A stretch of DNA of 64,000 nt from Elymus sibiricus (Eukaryota > Streptophyta > Magnoliopsida > Poales > Poaceae). The DNA is taken from positions 452,637,379-452,701,378 of the forward strand of contig CM077676.1 in assembly GCA_039707655.1 (NCBI GenBank), given 5' to 3'. The notes under the pieces were generated by a model that saw only the letters and a program-made list of their open reading frames with translations, had not been told where the DNA came from and searched no databases. A program made the translations under genes and the position numbers. Positions 35,163 through 45,544 of the stretch are shown one piece after another (position 1 is the first letter of the stretch; every line of letters begins with the position of its first letter).

Positions 35163-35359
35163 TGGCCTATGTTTTGCCGGAATGTTGATTCATTTCCGTT
35201 CTGGCAAATTTCAGGCGCTCGATATGTCCTATTTTAGCAAAGGTCATGCCGAAATTTTCCGTGAATTTTGGCATGACTTGTGCTAGAAAGTAGGACATAT
35301 TGAGCGCCAGGGATGTGCCGGAACGGGAACTAAACGAAATTCCGGCAAAACATAGGCCA
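35163..35359 (+). repeat. Foldback 1 in CACTA1 (about 95-base arms)
   Basis: TGGCCTATGTTTTGCCGGAA at 35163 is mirrored by TTCCGGCAAAACATAGGCCA ending at 35359. The arms remain about 80% complementary into a short loop near 35260 (…TCATGCCGAAATTTT / AATTTTGGCATGA). If transcribed, the RNA would fold into a long hairpin. It is conserved in copy 2 at 62202-62398. Confidence 0.85.
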
Positions 35360-35444
35360 TTTTTTATGTCATTACTCGTTATATGTAATGTTAATTGACT
35401 GATGCTTAGGGTTGACTTTCAGTCTGTTTTGAAAGAAGGATCCC

Positions 35445-35541
35445 GACTGTTGTCATGGGGGTTGTTTCCTCCTCTTCTTCTCGTGATATACCTTGGTAAT
35501 GCATGAGAGAAGGGGGGGGGAAGCGACCATCACCGACAGTC
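35445..35541 (+). repeat. Foldback 2 in CACTA1
   Basis: The left arm starts GACTGTTGTCATGGGGGTTG and the right arm ends GCGACCATCACCGACAGTC. Pairing is imperfect, with a G-run in the right arm. Copy 2 is at 62484-62581. It shares sequence with foldback 3, so the two are a tandem duplication. Confidence 0.75.
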
Positions 35542-35601
35542 AAAATATCAGTGAGGGAGTGTCCACTATATACGGTCAAAATATCAGAGAGGAAGAATCC
35601 T

Positions 35602-35702
35602 GACTGTTGTCGTGGGGGTCGCTTCTCCTTCTTTCCCGTGTGCTAGACATTTTGGTGTAATGCACTCGGGAAAGAAGGGAGGAGCGACCATCACCGACGG
35701 TC
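35602..35702 (+). repeat. Foldback 3 in CACTA1
   Basis: Arms GACTGTTGTCGTGGGGGTCG and GCGACCATCACCGACGGTC enclose further pairing (CTTCTTTCCCG / CGGGAAAGAAG) and a loop near 35653. At about 101 bases it has the size of a plant microRNA precursor. Copy 2 is at 62642-62742. Confidence 0.75.
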
Positions 35703-35832
35703 AAAATATCAGAGATGAGAGTTTTTCAAGGGAGACTCGACAGACCGAAAGTCAACCCATGCTGAATAGTGATCTGTGTGTTGAGTTCCTGGTATTTGCA
35801 GTCAATTTTTAATCTTTGAATTATGAACACAG

Positions 35833-37060
35833 GAAATGTCTGACTACGATAGGATCCCCAAGTGCGATGACTGCACCGACGACGGGGGTATGTGCGACAG
35901 GCCTCACCTGGAAAACGGTAGATGCTTCTCCCTCACGCTTAAGGAGGGCTTCGAAATTTTTATGGTATGTAACTTCAGCGGCACGTATTTCTTCTTAATT
36001 AAGCATGGCTTAAGATTTTTGCTACAACGTGTAATTTCCATTTTTTATAATTCGACTAGTGCATCCCCTGCTATGCAAGACCATATGTCTTAGAGAAGCT
36101 CGATTTCGAAGAGAGGGAAAAGGTGGACATGAAGAAAGCTCACCTTAAAACGAAACATGGTTTCATTTTTTAGGTTAAGGTCATAAATGAAGTAGGCCAC
36201 ACACATTTTGGTTGTTCAAATTGGAAAGGATTATGCAAGGCCTACGGATTTCAGGAGGATACGAAAATAACCTTCGATATTGGTCCTGAAGATGATCCTG
36301 AAGATAATATCGACATTTGGGTGGATGTGGACATGATTCTAATTCTACCTCCATGTGAGTTTGTCAAACAAATTTGTTAAGTAATTTATATTGTTTATTT
36401 AAAAATAGTTGGTATTCATCCCTACTAAACTTGTTTATTTATAATTGACAGCTTATTTCCTTTCTTCAAAACATATACGAAAGATAATAGACGCGACCTA
36501 CTACAGTTATGGCTCAGAGCTAACTTGGGAGGAGAAAAATTCTCTTGTTTCATTTGTTAATGATGTTGAGACTTTTAAGATCAATTATGAAGTTAGCCAA
36601 AATTATTGTGGATACGTGCCACTGGTCCACGAGTTGAGCGATGGTAACATCCATGCGAATAGCATGGTAAGATTTTTTACTATTGTGTCACTAGTCCATC
36701 TTTTGCATACATTCTTCTTAAGCAAAACTACATTGCTAACTATGTTACTATTATGTTCTTCAACAGAAGCTCCTGAAGGATGTTGTGCCTCAGCTGATGT
36801 ATGCCGAAGGTGAGATGAATATTATTGGCTTACGGCCAAGTCCGCCGATGGCTTTCCAAAGTGCATACTCGACTTCTCTAACAGATGAAGGACTCAAAAT
36901 CAAAGGATGGAGAAAAGTAATGGATGCGCGCAGGCAACCAATTGGAGACAACATGGATGCACGCAGGCCACAAATTGGAGACAGGTGGATCTCTATTCTC
37001 CATATTGGAGATGGAGGGGTTTACCTGTTTTATTCTATTTTACCTAACAGAGAGGAGTAG
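35833..37060 (+). pseudogene. B3-domain-like gene captured in CACTA1 (spliced)
   Basis: Exons predicted from frame and splice signals are 35833-35964 (ATG at 35836), 36060-36354, 36452-36666 and 36767-37060. Phases match at every junction. The product has two B3-like segments: VKVINEVGHTHFGCSNWKG with LCKAYGFQEDTKITFDIG, and KLLKDVVPQLMYAEGEMNII followed by DEGLKIKGWRKVMD. B3 domains bind DNA in plant transcription factors; assignment here rests on the pattern only. Exon 2 holds an in-frame TAG at 36171-36173, also present in the second copy. Using the acceptor TTTTTTAG at that very place instead (exon 36174-36354) keeps the phase, removes the stop and gives a 272-residue product that lacks part of the first B3-like segment. 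Confidence 0.65.
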
Positions 37061-37350
37061 GTCCTAGCTAGTACTTGTCATGTGCTAGAATGATGATGAG
37101 TTATTTACCAAGGATGATAACAATTAGCTAGTGTTGGTTAACTTGTCATGAGCTATATTGATGGTGAGTTATTATATGACTACGGATTATGAGTTGTTAT
37201 ATGACTACGATGATGATGATGATGAGGCCGTAGTACTTGTCATGTGCTAGAATGATGATGAGTTATTATATGACTACGGATGATGAGTTGTTATATGACT
37301 ACGATGATGATGAGTTGTTATGTCATTATGATGATGATGAGTTGTTATAT

Positions 37351-37586
37351 GTGGAAGAAACACGGATTAGATTAAAGTGGATGGATCCAAGTAACCAAGT
37401 TAAATTAGTAGGACGATATGATGTTGGGACGGCACACAATAGTCGAATGAAGGCAATGCCTATGAAGGAATTGATATGCATTGCCTTCATTCGACACTTG
37501 TGTGCCGTCCCAACATCATATTGTCCTACTAATTCAACTCGGTCACTTGGATCCATCCACTTTAATCTAATCCGTGTTTCTTCCAC
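37351..37586 (+). repeat. Hairpin with 109-base arms and 18-base loop in CACTA1
   Basis: Arm 37351-37459 (GTGGAAGAAACACGGATTAG…) is matched by arm 37478-37586 (…CTAATCCGTGTTTCTTCCAC). I count six mismatches in 109 positions, one a G-U pair. It follows GATGATGATGAG microsatellite sequence (37205-37345) and lies behind the B3-like gene. Such a fold could yield microRNA-like or 24-nt small RNAs. It is not a known miRNA family to me. Confidence 0.88.
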
Positions 37587-37880
37587 AACCTCTTCATTGC
37601 TACTGTATAAAAATTTGTATAACGGTGTACAAATACAGTATAAATATAAAGAAATGAAATATGCACAAATAGTAGTGGCGCGGGGCAACTACCGGTGCTG
37701 CTGCTATTTAGCAGTAGCGCGGGTCCAACCCCACGCTACTGCTAACACAAATAGTAGAAGCACGGGGTCAGACCCAAGCTACTACTAACAATTAGCTGTA
37801 GTGCCCTAGCAGTAGCGCGGGACTCCACACTACTGCTAGCCCATAACCCCGCGCTACTACTAGGGTTTTCCCTAGTAGTG

Positions 37881-38359
37881 CTTCTTGATTGCATGGTAGT
37901 CGCTTTTATTAGGGTGATCTCTCACTTAAAGATATCAAGTAGTTTCTGTTCTCCGAAGTGTAGCACCGTCACAACATCTATCTTTTTGGGGTGCCACATG
38001 GCTGCATGGGCACGAACGATTAGAGAAGTGTAAGGCGGGTGAGGTCAGACCTCGCAGCGAGATCACTTGGTTGTCTTGACGTTCAGGCAGGATAGTCCTG
38101 AGCTCAGAACACGCCCATCGAAAGATGAACAAGAGTCACATAGAGATGTGATCGGCAAGTTGGCCTACCGATTGAAATTCTCGTCATGAGATGATGATTC
38201 CATGATGGTTAATTGATATACGGGTCTTGTATCACTCACAATCAATTATGAGAGATATTGATTTGAGTGGGAGTGCACTTTAGAATTAAAATGTTTAATC
38301 GCTAGTGCATTTAATTATGAACAAAGTAAGTGAAACTTGTGTTTACTGTTGTAGATCAA
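37881..38359 (+). other. Copia untranslated leader, second part
   Basis: Continues the leader after CACTA1, to the gag ATG at 38360. CACTTGTGTTTACTGTTGTAG precedes the ATG by a few bases. No ORF. Confidence 0.7.
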
Positions 38360-38725
38360 ATGGCTCGCAACCACCCGATGTTAGAGAAAGAGAAGTTAGC
38401 TGCAGATGGAAGCAACTATGTGGACTGGGTCCGTACCCTGAGGCTAGTCCCTAGGAGTGCTAAGAAAGAGTATGTGCTTGACACACCACTTCCAAAAGAG
38501 CCGGTAGAAACTGCCACGGCAGATGAGAAAAATGTCTGGGCCACTAAAAGTGAAGATAACACTGTGGTGTAGTGCCTTATGCTAACTTGCATGAGTTCAG
38601 AGCTTCAAAGACAGCTTGAACTCAAGTCCCCCCGTGATATGATCCGGGATTTGGACGCAGTCTATAAACTCAATGCCGAGTCTGAATGTTTTGAGACCAC
38701 GAAGGTGATGCTTGAGTGCAAGATG
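38360..38725 (+). pseudogene. Copia gag, N-terminal part
   Basis: Begins MARNHPMLEKEKLAADGSNY VDWVRTLR in the style of BARE/Angela gag (split here for length). The frame has a TAG at 38570-38572 and then continues (LMLTCMSSELQRQLELKSPR) to ECKM, where CACTA2 interrupts it. The rest of gag resumes in the same sense at 50191. Gag would form the virus-like particle. It is inactive because of the stop and the insertion. Confidence 0.85.
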
Positions 38726-38739
38726 CACTAGTAGAAAAC

Positions 38740-39010
38740 AGGGCATCTGTCCCGGTTCCAGAGGGCCTTTAGTCCCGGTTCTGGAACCAGGACAAAACGA
38801 TCGGGATGAATGCCCAAAACCTTTAGTCCCGGTTGGCCTACGAACCGGGACCAAAGGTGCTCCACGTGGCCGCTGTGGGGCGCCCAGGCAGGAGGACCTT
38901 TAGTCCCGGTTGGTAACACAAACCGGGACTAAAGGAGCTCCATGTGGCCGCTGCGCAGCACTCAGGCAGGAGGACCTTTAGTCCCGGTTGGTAACACCAA
39001 CCGGGACCAA
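38740..39010. repeat. Left subterminal repeats of CACTA2
   Basis: CCTTTAGTCCCGGTT and its complement alternate about eight times, as paired inverted units. In En/Spm-like elements such arrays bind the TNPA-type protein. The matching right array is 49905-50165. A G12 run follows at about 39061-39072. Confidence 0.85.
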
Positions 39011-39339
39011 AAGGCAGCCACGCGTCAGCAGCTCGCAGGCGCTGGGTTTTTTTTTTGAAAGGGGGGGGGGGGTTTAGGGGTATTGGAGGGTTTAGGGGTT
39101 TCATATTGTGTTAGCTAGCTAATAGAGAGAAGTGACCTCTCTTTCTCCGTGCTTGGTCGACGCTAGCTACTACATATAGAGAGAACTCGACGCTAGCTAG
39201 TAAGCAAATGAAGGAAACCATTAATTACACAAGATCATCATGAACATATATAGAGAGAAGTGACCTCTCTTTCTCCGTGCTTGGTCGAACAACAAGTTTT
39301 CGTATATCTATCCGACACTACTACATATTTACAATATAA

Positions 39340-42300
39340 CATCCCTGACATCATCAAGCGCCAAACTCCCATTGAATTTCCGTATGGTATTCTCCCTTTT
39401 CATGTATGACGTGGACAAGAAAGAATCCCGCCAATTCCTCTTGAATTGCTCGTATGCGATCATGTGGTAGGAGTCCATCCCGCATCTGCCAGATCAAATT
39501 TAAAGAAGGGGGTCAATACATATATATGAATGAAACTCAACACAATTGATGGTAATAAATAAAATTGTGAATATTGTTTACGTACTTCAAATTGTTTGTC
39601 AGACAAGAAGCCCCGCTCAGTGGTCGAGTCGCGAATTAACTCGCAAACGTAGTATCCACATAAATTATTCCCGGCTGCCTGCCACCAGCACTTTACGAGA
39701 ATAGAGTTCAATCAAACTGATAATCAAGCATGATAATGGTATTGATGAAACTAGAATCAATGAGAGATGCGCGGAACTAGCTAGTACTACTTACTTTGGG
39801 GTGTGTAAATCGCAGCTCGTTCTTCAGACCCGGAACCATTCCGGTGAACTGTTTCCAAACCCTGCCAGGCAAAGAAAATGATTACTTGATATCAGGAAAT
39901 GAACGAAAGTTGCCGATATGGTCCCGGTATTGATTGAACTTACTTCTGGAGCATTGCAGTCATGTCCGCATAATCCTTGGGATCTTTACGTGCCGAGTCT
40001 AAGACAGTTACTACTCCCCCGTCAAGCTTAATGGATAGCAGAATAAAGTGGAACCCGCGCACGCATAACTCATCAATTACAGTACTTAACCTCGAGTAAG
40101 CGAAACCGAATATGCACAAGACAGTAAAACTCACTTGAAGTTGTAAGGAAAGAGTATTTCCCTTTTGTTTTGATGTCGAAGGAACGCTTTTAGCAAGTTT
40201 TCCTCGGTTTCTTTAACTCTGTTTTGTATCGCCCATTCATTTACGGTATTTGGGCTAATGAACCCAATGTCATAGATTTGTCTTTTTGGGCATTCGACGA
40301 TCTTCAATCTGCATAATATAGTGAGGATAATTATATATACACACAATGAACGAGCTGAGCTAGAGACTTAATTACAGAAGTAATACTTACAGACAGTAGC
40401 AAGTCATGAGTTGTTTGTCGAGGGCCTCTTGATTGAATAACTGAAATAACTCCACAAATTCAACAGGCATCAGGTCGACTCCAATGAGGTCGTGCTCATC
40501 TTTAATTCTCACCATCAAACAATCAGACCCATTCTTCCTGCAGCTTTCCAAGTACCACTCATGCAATCTTCGCATCATCGTTGTTAGATGAGGATGATCA
40601 GGTTTGACGAGAGGCTTCCCGTGCTCGTATCTAAAGATCTCTACTACCTCAGCCGTTTCAAACTGTACATCATCGCCCACGTAATCGCCAAGAGTGGTAC
40701 CGGGCAGTAGCCCCGGATGATTAGCGATATCGCTAGACACCTTGAGCGGGGGACACAATTGCTTCTCCTGTTTGCCGAGATGGGGAATTGTTTTCCCACT
40801 TCTTCGTCTTAAAGCACTGGCAGTACTTCCCGACCGCCGCGCTTCATCATATGTCTTTTCAATACAGCGGTCATAGTTGGATTGCGGCGGAGGCGGTGGT
40901 GGTCGCTTAAGGGCATCCAGAGAGCGCTTCGCTTTCACCGGATCTATTGTTTCCTTCAGAGGTGGACGTTTCGGTTCAAAATGGGCCTGCAGTTCGGCTT
41001 TCACGATGTCATCGGTTTCCTTGTCAGTCCTCTCATATGGTAACTTTGGAGGAACCCTGAGGCTTGGACCAAATTTGAATTTCTTCCCGCCTTTTGTACT
41101 GCTAGCCGCCGGAGCGGCGGCGGCTCTCTTCCGCTGTTGCTGAGGCGGCGGAGTCCGGTGACGCGCCGGAGGAGGCGGAGTCCGCTGACGCGCCGGAGAC
41201 AGCTGAGGCGGAAGAGGACTCTGCTGAGGGGCCTCATCTGGCTGAGTCTGCTGAGGGGCCTCATCCGGCTGAGCTGGACTGTGAGGAGTCTGCTGAGGGG
41301 CCTCATCCGGCTGCATCTGCTGAGGCGGCGTCCAGTTTGGAAGCTTGATGTTCTCCTTTCTCCATAGACAGGTACTCCTTAAGGCATTTTCCAGAAGATT
41401 ATCCCCTTCATCTGTAGGGTAGTCAAGCTCCAGCCCCTCAAATCCCTCCATTATTTCATCCACCGTGACAATAGCATAGCCATGTGGAATCGGACGGCAA
41501 TGGAAAGCTCCCTCAGCTCGAGGAGGTAAAACAGAGCTGACCGCCGCCTTCAAGGTTAGGTTCTGGCATTTCGCCATTAGCACACAATGTTCAGCCTCCG
41601 GGATACTATCCACGGGGTAGCGAGGAGCCATGAAATCAGGCTGAACGAGCTCCGTGGAAGCCACGCTGCTTCTCCGCTGAGATGGTGGGGTAGCTTCTGG
41701 GGCAGTGTCGAAGGAAGGATCTTCGTGCCGCTGAGATGGTTGGCCGGTAGCTCGCTGGCTCTCAAGTTCCTCTAGTTTCGCTAATCTTGCACTGAGCTTC
41801 TGCATTTCGCTTCCTTCCACTTTCTTCTTTCTCTCTCAGCTTCTATAACCACCGCTGTCGGGAAACCCATGCACCCACGGAACGGAGCCTGATGTGCATC
41901 GTGTTCGTCCAGGGTGTTCAGGATTCCCGAGGGCCTGTGTCAGCTCGTCATTCTCTGTGTCGGGATGTAACCTCCCTTCCCGCGCTGCCTGGATTGCTTC
42001 CTCAAGCTTCTTGACGGGTATTGCAAGTTGAGCTTTCGTCCAAACACACTTCCCTGTGTCTGGGTCCAAAGTTCCCCCAACCCAGAAGAACCAAGTCCTT
42101 GACCGATTTGGCCAGTGCAATGTCGCTGGTTGGACCCCTTTAGCAGGCAGGTCTTGCTCAGCTTTGTCCCACGTAGGCCGGGCTTTGCTGTAGCCACCTG
42201 ACCCCATAACATGGTGATACATCTTCTTTGCAGCATTTAGCTTATTTGTCGCTGACCTTTGCTTGCCCTTGTCCGATTTCTTGTAGGCCACAAATGCGGG

Positions 42301-43058
42301 CCAGTGATCTTTTATCTTCTCATTCTGGAGTCTTGTCTTTCTCGACAAACTTTTTGTTCAAATCTTTCTTCCAGTTCTTGAATAGTTCTGCCATCTTCTT
42401 AAGAGCAAACGCCTTGACCTTATTCGGATCCGCCTCTGGCGGTAGGCTGAAATTTGTCATCAGCGAGGTCCAAAGATCATCTTTCTGTCTATCCTGGACA
42501 TAAGAAACTTCAGGGTCCTTCTTCTTATTCCATTCTTGGATGCTGATGCTGACGCTGTCCCTAACAACCACTCCGCACTGATGTATAAATGTGTCCCTGC
42601 TCCGCTTGGGAGCAATCGGTTGGCCATCTCGACTGACTTCTTCGATCGTGAACCTTTCATCCTGGTGCAACCTTTTCTTCGGGCCTCGTCTCCTTACGGA
42701 AGTTTGGCTCGATCCGGAGGGCTAATTCAAAGAAGAAAGAAGCGTTAATATATGTACATACAAAACAATTAATGCATCAAGTCAGCAGAGGCTTAATTAA
42801 TATATGTATATATACCTCGCCGGACTTTGCAACAGTTAAGGCTCCCTCCTCCGTTCGGTCACCGGAGCCGTCATGATCTCCTTCCTCCTCCGTTCGGTCA
42901 CCGGAGCCGTCATGTTCTCCTTCCTCCTCCATTGGATCACCGGAGCTGTCATCCTCTCTTTCCTGACCATCGGTGTCGTTGAGAAACGACAAGGTGATAT
43001 CACCTCCGTCGCGGATTATATCCCCCAACAACTCTTCTTTTTCTAAGTCTCTGTCCAT
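39340..43058 (-). pseudogene. CACTA2 second gene: Ptta/En/Spm-type region plus Ulp1-like protease
   Basis: Starts at ATG 43058 (MDRDLEKEELLGDII) with an acidic tandem repeat (EEEGEHDGSGDRTEEEGD). Exon 2 (42720-41836) carries KMYHHVMGSGGYSKARPTWD, typical of Ptta/En/Spm-type ORFs. A Gln/Pro-rich exon follows (41820-40392). The last exons (about 40310-40136, 40050-39942, 39859-39798, 39694-39588, 39490-39340) read like a Ulp1/C48 protease: FHFILLSIKL (His), VTVLDSARK (Asp), then WWQAAGNNLCGYYVCE (Gln and Cys). Frameshifts near 42325 and 41830 break the frame. Such protease domains are known in several plant DNA transposons; the role is unsettled. Exon limits are by eye. Confidence 0.8.
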
Positions 43059-43572
43059 AGTTTCTGCAAATATTACAACCATGAGAGATGGATTAGTGGC
43101 AAACATAGACCTAGCTACTCACAACAAGGAATCATATGCATATATGAGCAATGGATTAGTCGCAAACATCATGCAAAGTTATCGGGGGTTATACTTTCGA
43201 GAGAGGATACTTTGCGGACCGCCTCTCTCAAGCATGTCCGACGTCCCCCCTCATGTCGAAGTTATCGGGGTTATACTTTCAGGAGAGGACACTTTACAAA
43301 AAATAATCGCTATGCAGGAGATCGAACTATCCATTCTACCACATTGACCTATGTCGGCCGCCTACCGAATAAATAAAGTCCCTTCGGTTCACTGAGGTAA
43401 GACCGGTGAATTAGACGCCAATATATAGTATTATACATAACAATTACGGGTAGGGGCGGGAGGGGGTAGATCGACAACGCTCTTTCTTCTAGGGTTTGGG
43501 TGGCCTCGAGAGTTGGTCGGGCGAGCGGACCGGGAGTAAATTTTGAATATATGAGTCTTTTAACTCATTTTG

Positions 43573-43665
43573 AATATGAGTTTTAACAGAAAACATTCAT
43601 CGAACAAACTTAATATGAGTTTTAACAGAAAACATTCATCGAACAAACTTAATATGAGTTTTAGC
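43573..43665 (+). repeat. 39-bp tandem repeat, about 2.4 copies
   Basis: AATATGAGTTTTAACAGAAA and its following 19 bases occur at 43573, 43612 and, in part, 43651. The region to 43870 is otherwise CATCTCAT-rich low-complexity sequence upstream of the second CACTA2 gene. Confidence 0.85.
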
Positions 43666-44250
43666 AAGATCATCATGAACAAAAAATTTACACTAATTTC
43701 TATGAACAAAAAAAAATTCCACATGACAACATCTCATCTCATCTCCACAAAACATCTCATACATCTCATACATCTCATCTCATCTCATCTCCACATGAAC
43801 ATTATCTAAAAAAACAGAGCACCATACATCTCGTCTCATCTCCACATGAACATTATCTATCTATCTATTCATCTAAAAAACACATTTTTAGCAACGGGGC
43901 CGGCGGCGACCATGGAGCAGTGGCAGAGCAAGGGGCTCGGGGGCACGCGGCGACAGGGAGAAGGGGACCATGGGAAAGGGGGGGCTCACTGGGGGGGCGC
44001 GGCGATGGCTGTAGGCCGGCGACGAGGACGTCGGGCTCGAGGGGGCACGCGGCGACGGGGAGGAGGGCGCGCGAGGAGGTCCGGCGCGTCGGCGAGGGCG
44101 TCGGGGCAGGGGGTCGGCGAGGGCGTCCGGGCAGGGCTCGGGGAGGCGACGGCGCGGTCCGGCAGCCTGGCGGCGTCGAGGTGGTCGTCGGCGCCGTCGG
44201 GGGAGAGGAGGAGATCGAAGAAAACTGAATGGAAAACTTGTAAGTGCTGC

Positions 44251-44258
44251 TTATATAC
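44251..44258 (-). promoter_or_regulatory. TATA box of the second CACTA2 gene
   Basis: Minus strand TATATAAG at 44258-44251 points toward the second gene, whose leader would begin near 44225 with GATCTCCTCCTC-type sequence. Confidence 0.5.
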
Positions 44259-44269
44259 CCAGAGCATTG

Positions 44270-44465
44270 GTCCTGGTTGGTGGCACGAACCGGGACGAAA
44301 GGCCCCCCTTTCGTCCCAGTTCGTGCCACCAACCGGGACCAAAGGTCAATTTCAGCAGCCCAAAGGGTGGGAAGCAGAGACCTTTAGTCCCGGTTGGTGG
44401 CTCCAACCGGGACGAAAGGGGGGCCTTTCGTCCCGGTTCGAGCCACCAACCGGGACGAAAGCGCT
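44270..44465. repeat. Internal array of CACTA2 subterminal-type repeats
   Basis: TTGGTGGCACGAACCGGGAC and related inverted units occur at least six times between the two large genes, with the same core (ACCGGGAC…AAAGG) as both ends of the element. The array is flanked by outward-facing promoter-like signals, at 44251 on the minus strand and 44489 on the plus strand. Confidence 0.8.
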
Positions 44466-44488
44466 ATGCTGCCGCAGCCAAAAGTTTA

Positions 44489-44530
44489 GTCCCACCTTGC
44501 TAGTTGAGAGGGGTTCAGAGAGGTTTATAA
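44489..44530 (+). promoter_or_regulatory. snRNA-type (USE plus TATA) promoter-like sequence
   Basis: GTCCCACCTTG (44489-44499) differs from the plant snRNA upstream element RTCCCACATCG at two positions. Exactly 24 bases separate it from TTTATAA (44524-44530). In plants a spacing of about 24 marks Pol III snRNA promoters, and about 34 Pol II ones. The call rests on this motif and spacing only. Confidence 0.5.
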
Positions 44531-44551
44531 GCACTGCTGCCGCTGCCCTCT

Positions 44552-44693
44552 CGAGCTCCTCTCTAATGTGGGCAGTACATGCCTATCTCACGCCCTGTTA
44601 GGCCTGCTAGCACTGCGGGCCTGCATCCTGGCCCATTTGTAGGGTTTCTAGTCGTATGCAGGCCGTGGTGGCTAGTAGGTGGGCCTTTTTTTT
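44552..44693 (+). ncRNA. Possible Pol III transcript ending in T8
   Basis: Counting about 25 bases from the TATA gives a start near 44552. The next long T run is TTTTTTTT at 44686-44693, a Pol III terminator. The implied RNA of about 140 bases is not U6, U3, 7SL or another RNA I know. It is a hypothesis without expression evidence. Confidence 0.25.
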
Positions 44694-45440
44694 GCATTTG
44701 TTATGTTTTTAAATTTTTAATGTTATTTTTTGCATATGTTATTTTTAGTTATATAATTTTAGTTGCATAAATTTTATATAATTTTAGTTGCATAAGTTTT
44801 ATTTTTTATTGATTCTTTTTAGTTGATTCCTTTTGCTATTAGAGTTTTATAAAAGATTTTTAGTTTTCTATTAAAGTTTGTAACAAAAAATACTTTATGA
44901 AAATTCTTTTTACTATTAAAGTTTTTAACAAATAAATACTTTGATAATTTTAGTTAATATTATTTTGATTATTTTTTGTTGATTCTTTTTGCTATTGAAA
45001 AATATTATATTTAATTGATTCTTTTTAGTTCATTCTTTTTGCTATGTTATGTTTTTAAATTTTTAATGTTATTTTTTGCATATGTTATTTTTAGTTATAT
45101 AATTTTAGTTGCATAAATTTTATATAATTTTAGTTGCATAAATTTTATATAATTTTAGTTGCATAAGTTTTATATTTAATTGATTCTTTTTAGTTCATTC
45201 TTTTTGCTATTAGAATTTTATGAAAGCTTTTTAGTTCATTCTTTTTGCTATTAGAGTTTTATAAAAGCTTTTTGATTCATTCTTTTTGCTATTAATTCAT
45301 TCTTTGAGCTAAATGAACCTAAAATTGAAAAGCAGTACAAATGAACTCTGAAAAGGTTGAAAGTTGGCATGGTATCATCATTTCACCCACATAGCATGTG
45401 CTAAAAAGTTGAGAGGGTTACGGCAAAAACTGGACGCACT
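44694..45440. repeat. A/T-rich degenerate tandem repeats
   Basis: Irregular repeats of TTTTAGTTGCATAAATTTTA and GATTCTTTTTGCTATTAGAG fill 44700-45300, downstream of the TNP2 stop. No gene is seen. Confidence 0.7.
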
Positions 45441-45544
45441 TCGTGTACAAAATGGACAATCTCTTTCGAAGTATCACGGTTTCGGACGAAAACTCAGATG
45501 TTACAAAGGCATTTCATTTCTTGACATGTAACTGCAGTGATATT

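Larger units (their letters stand above)
33692..37880 (+). mobile_element. CACTA transposon 1, non-autonomous, with B3-like gene and hairpins
   Basis: A 4189-bp element with ends CACTACTAGGAAA and (right end, complement) CACTACTAGGGAAA, and 3-bp duplications CTT at 33689-33691 and 37881-37883. Subterminal copies of AGTAGCGCGGG and AGCAGTAGCG in both orientations fill about 330 bp at the left and 200 bp at the right. There is no TNP2 or TNP1 gene. Inside are GC-rich exon-like blocks (around 34130-34206 and 34856-34922), three foldbacks, a spliced B3-like gene, and a 109-bp-arm hairpin. It lies in the copia leader and occurs again at 60722. Confidence 0.92.

Noticed and set aside
37237..37788. 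ORF of 183 codons with MMMSYYMTTDDE-like start
   Set aside because: It is built from the GATGATGAG microsatellite and the two arms of the hairpin.
43846..44601. A 251-codon plus-strand ORF in CACTA2
   Set aside because: It crosses GC-rich leader sequence and the subterminal-type repeats. Its C-terminal half is repeat translation.
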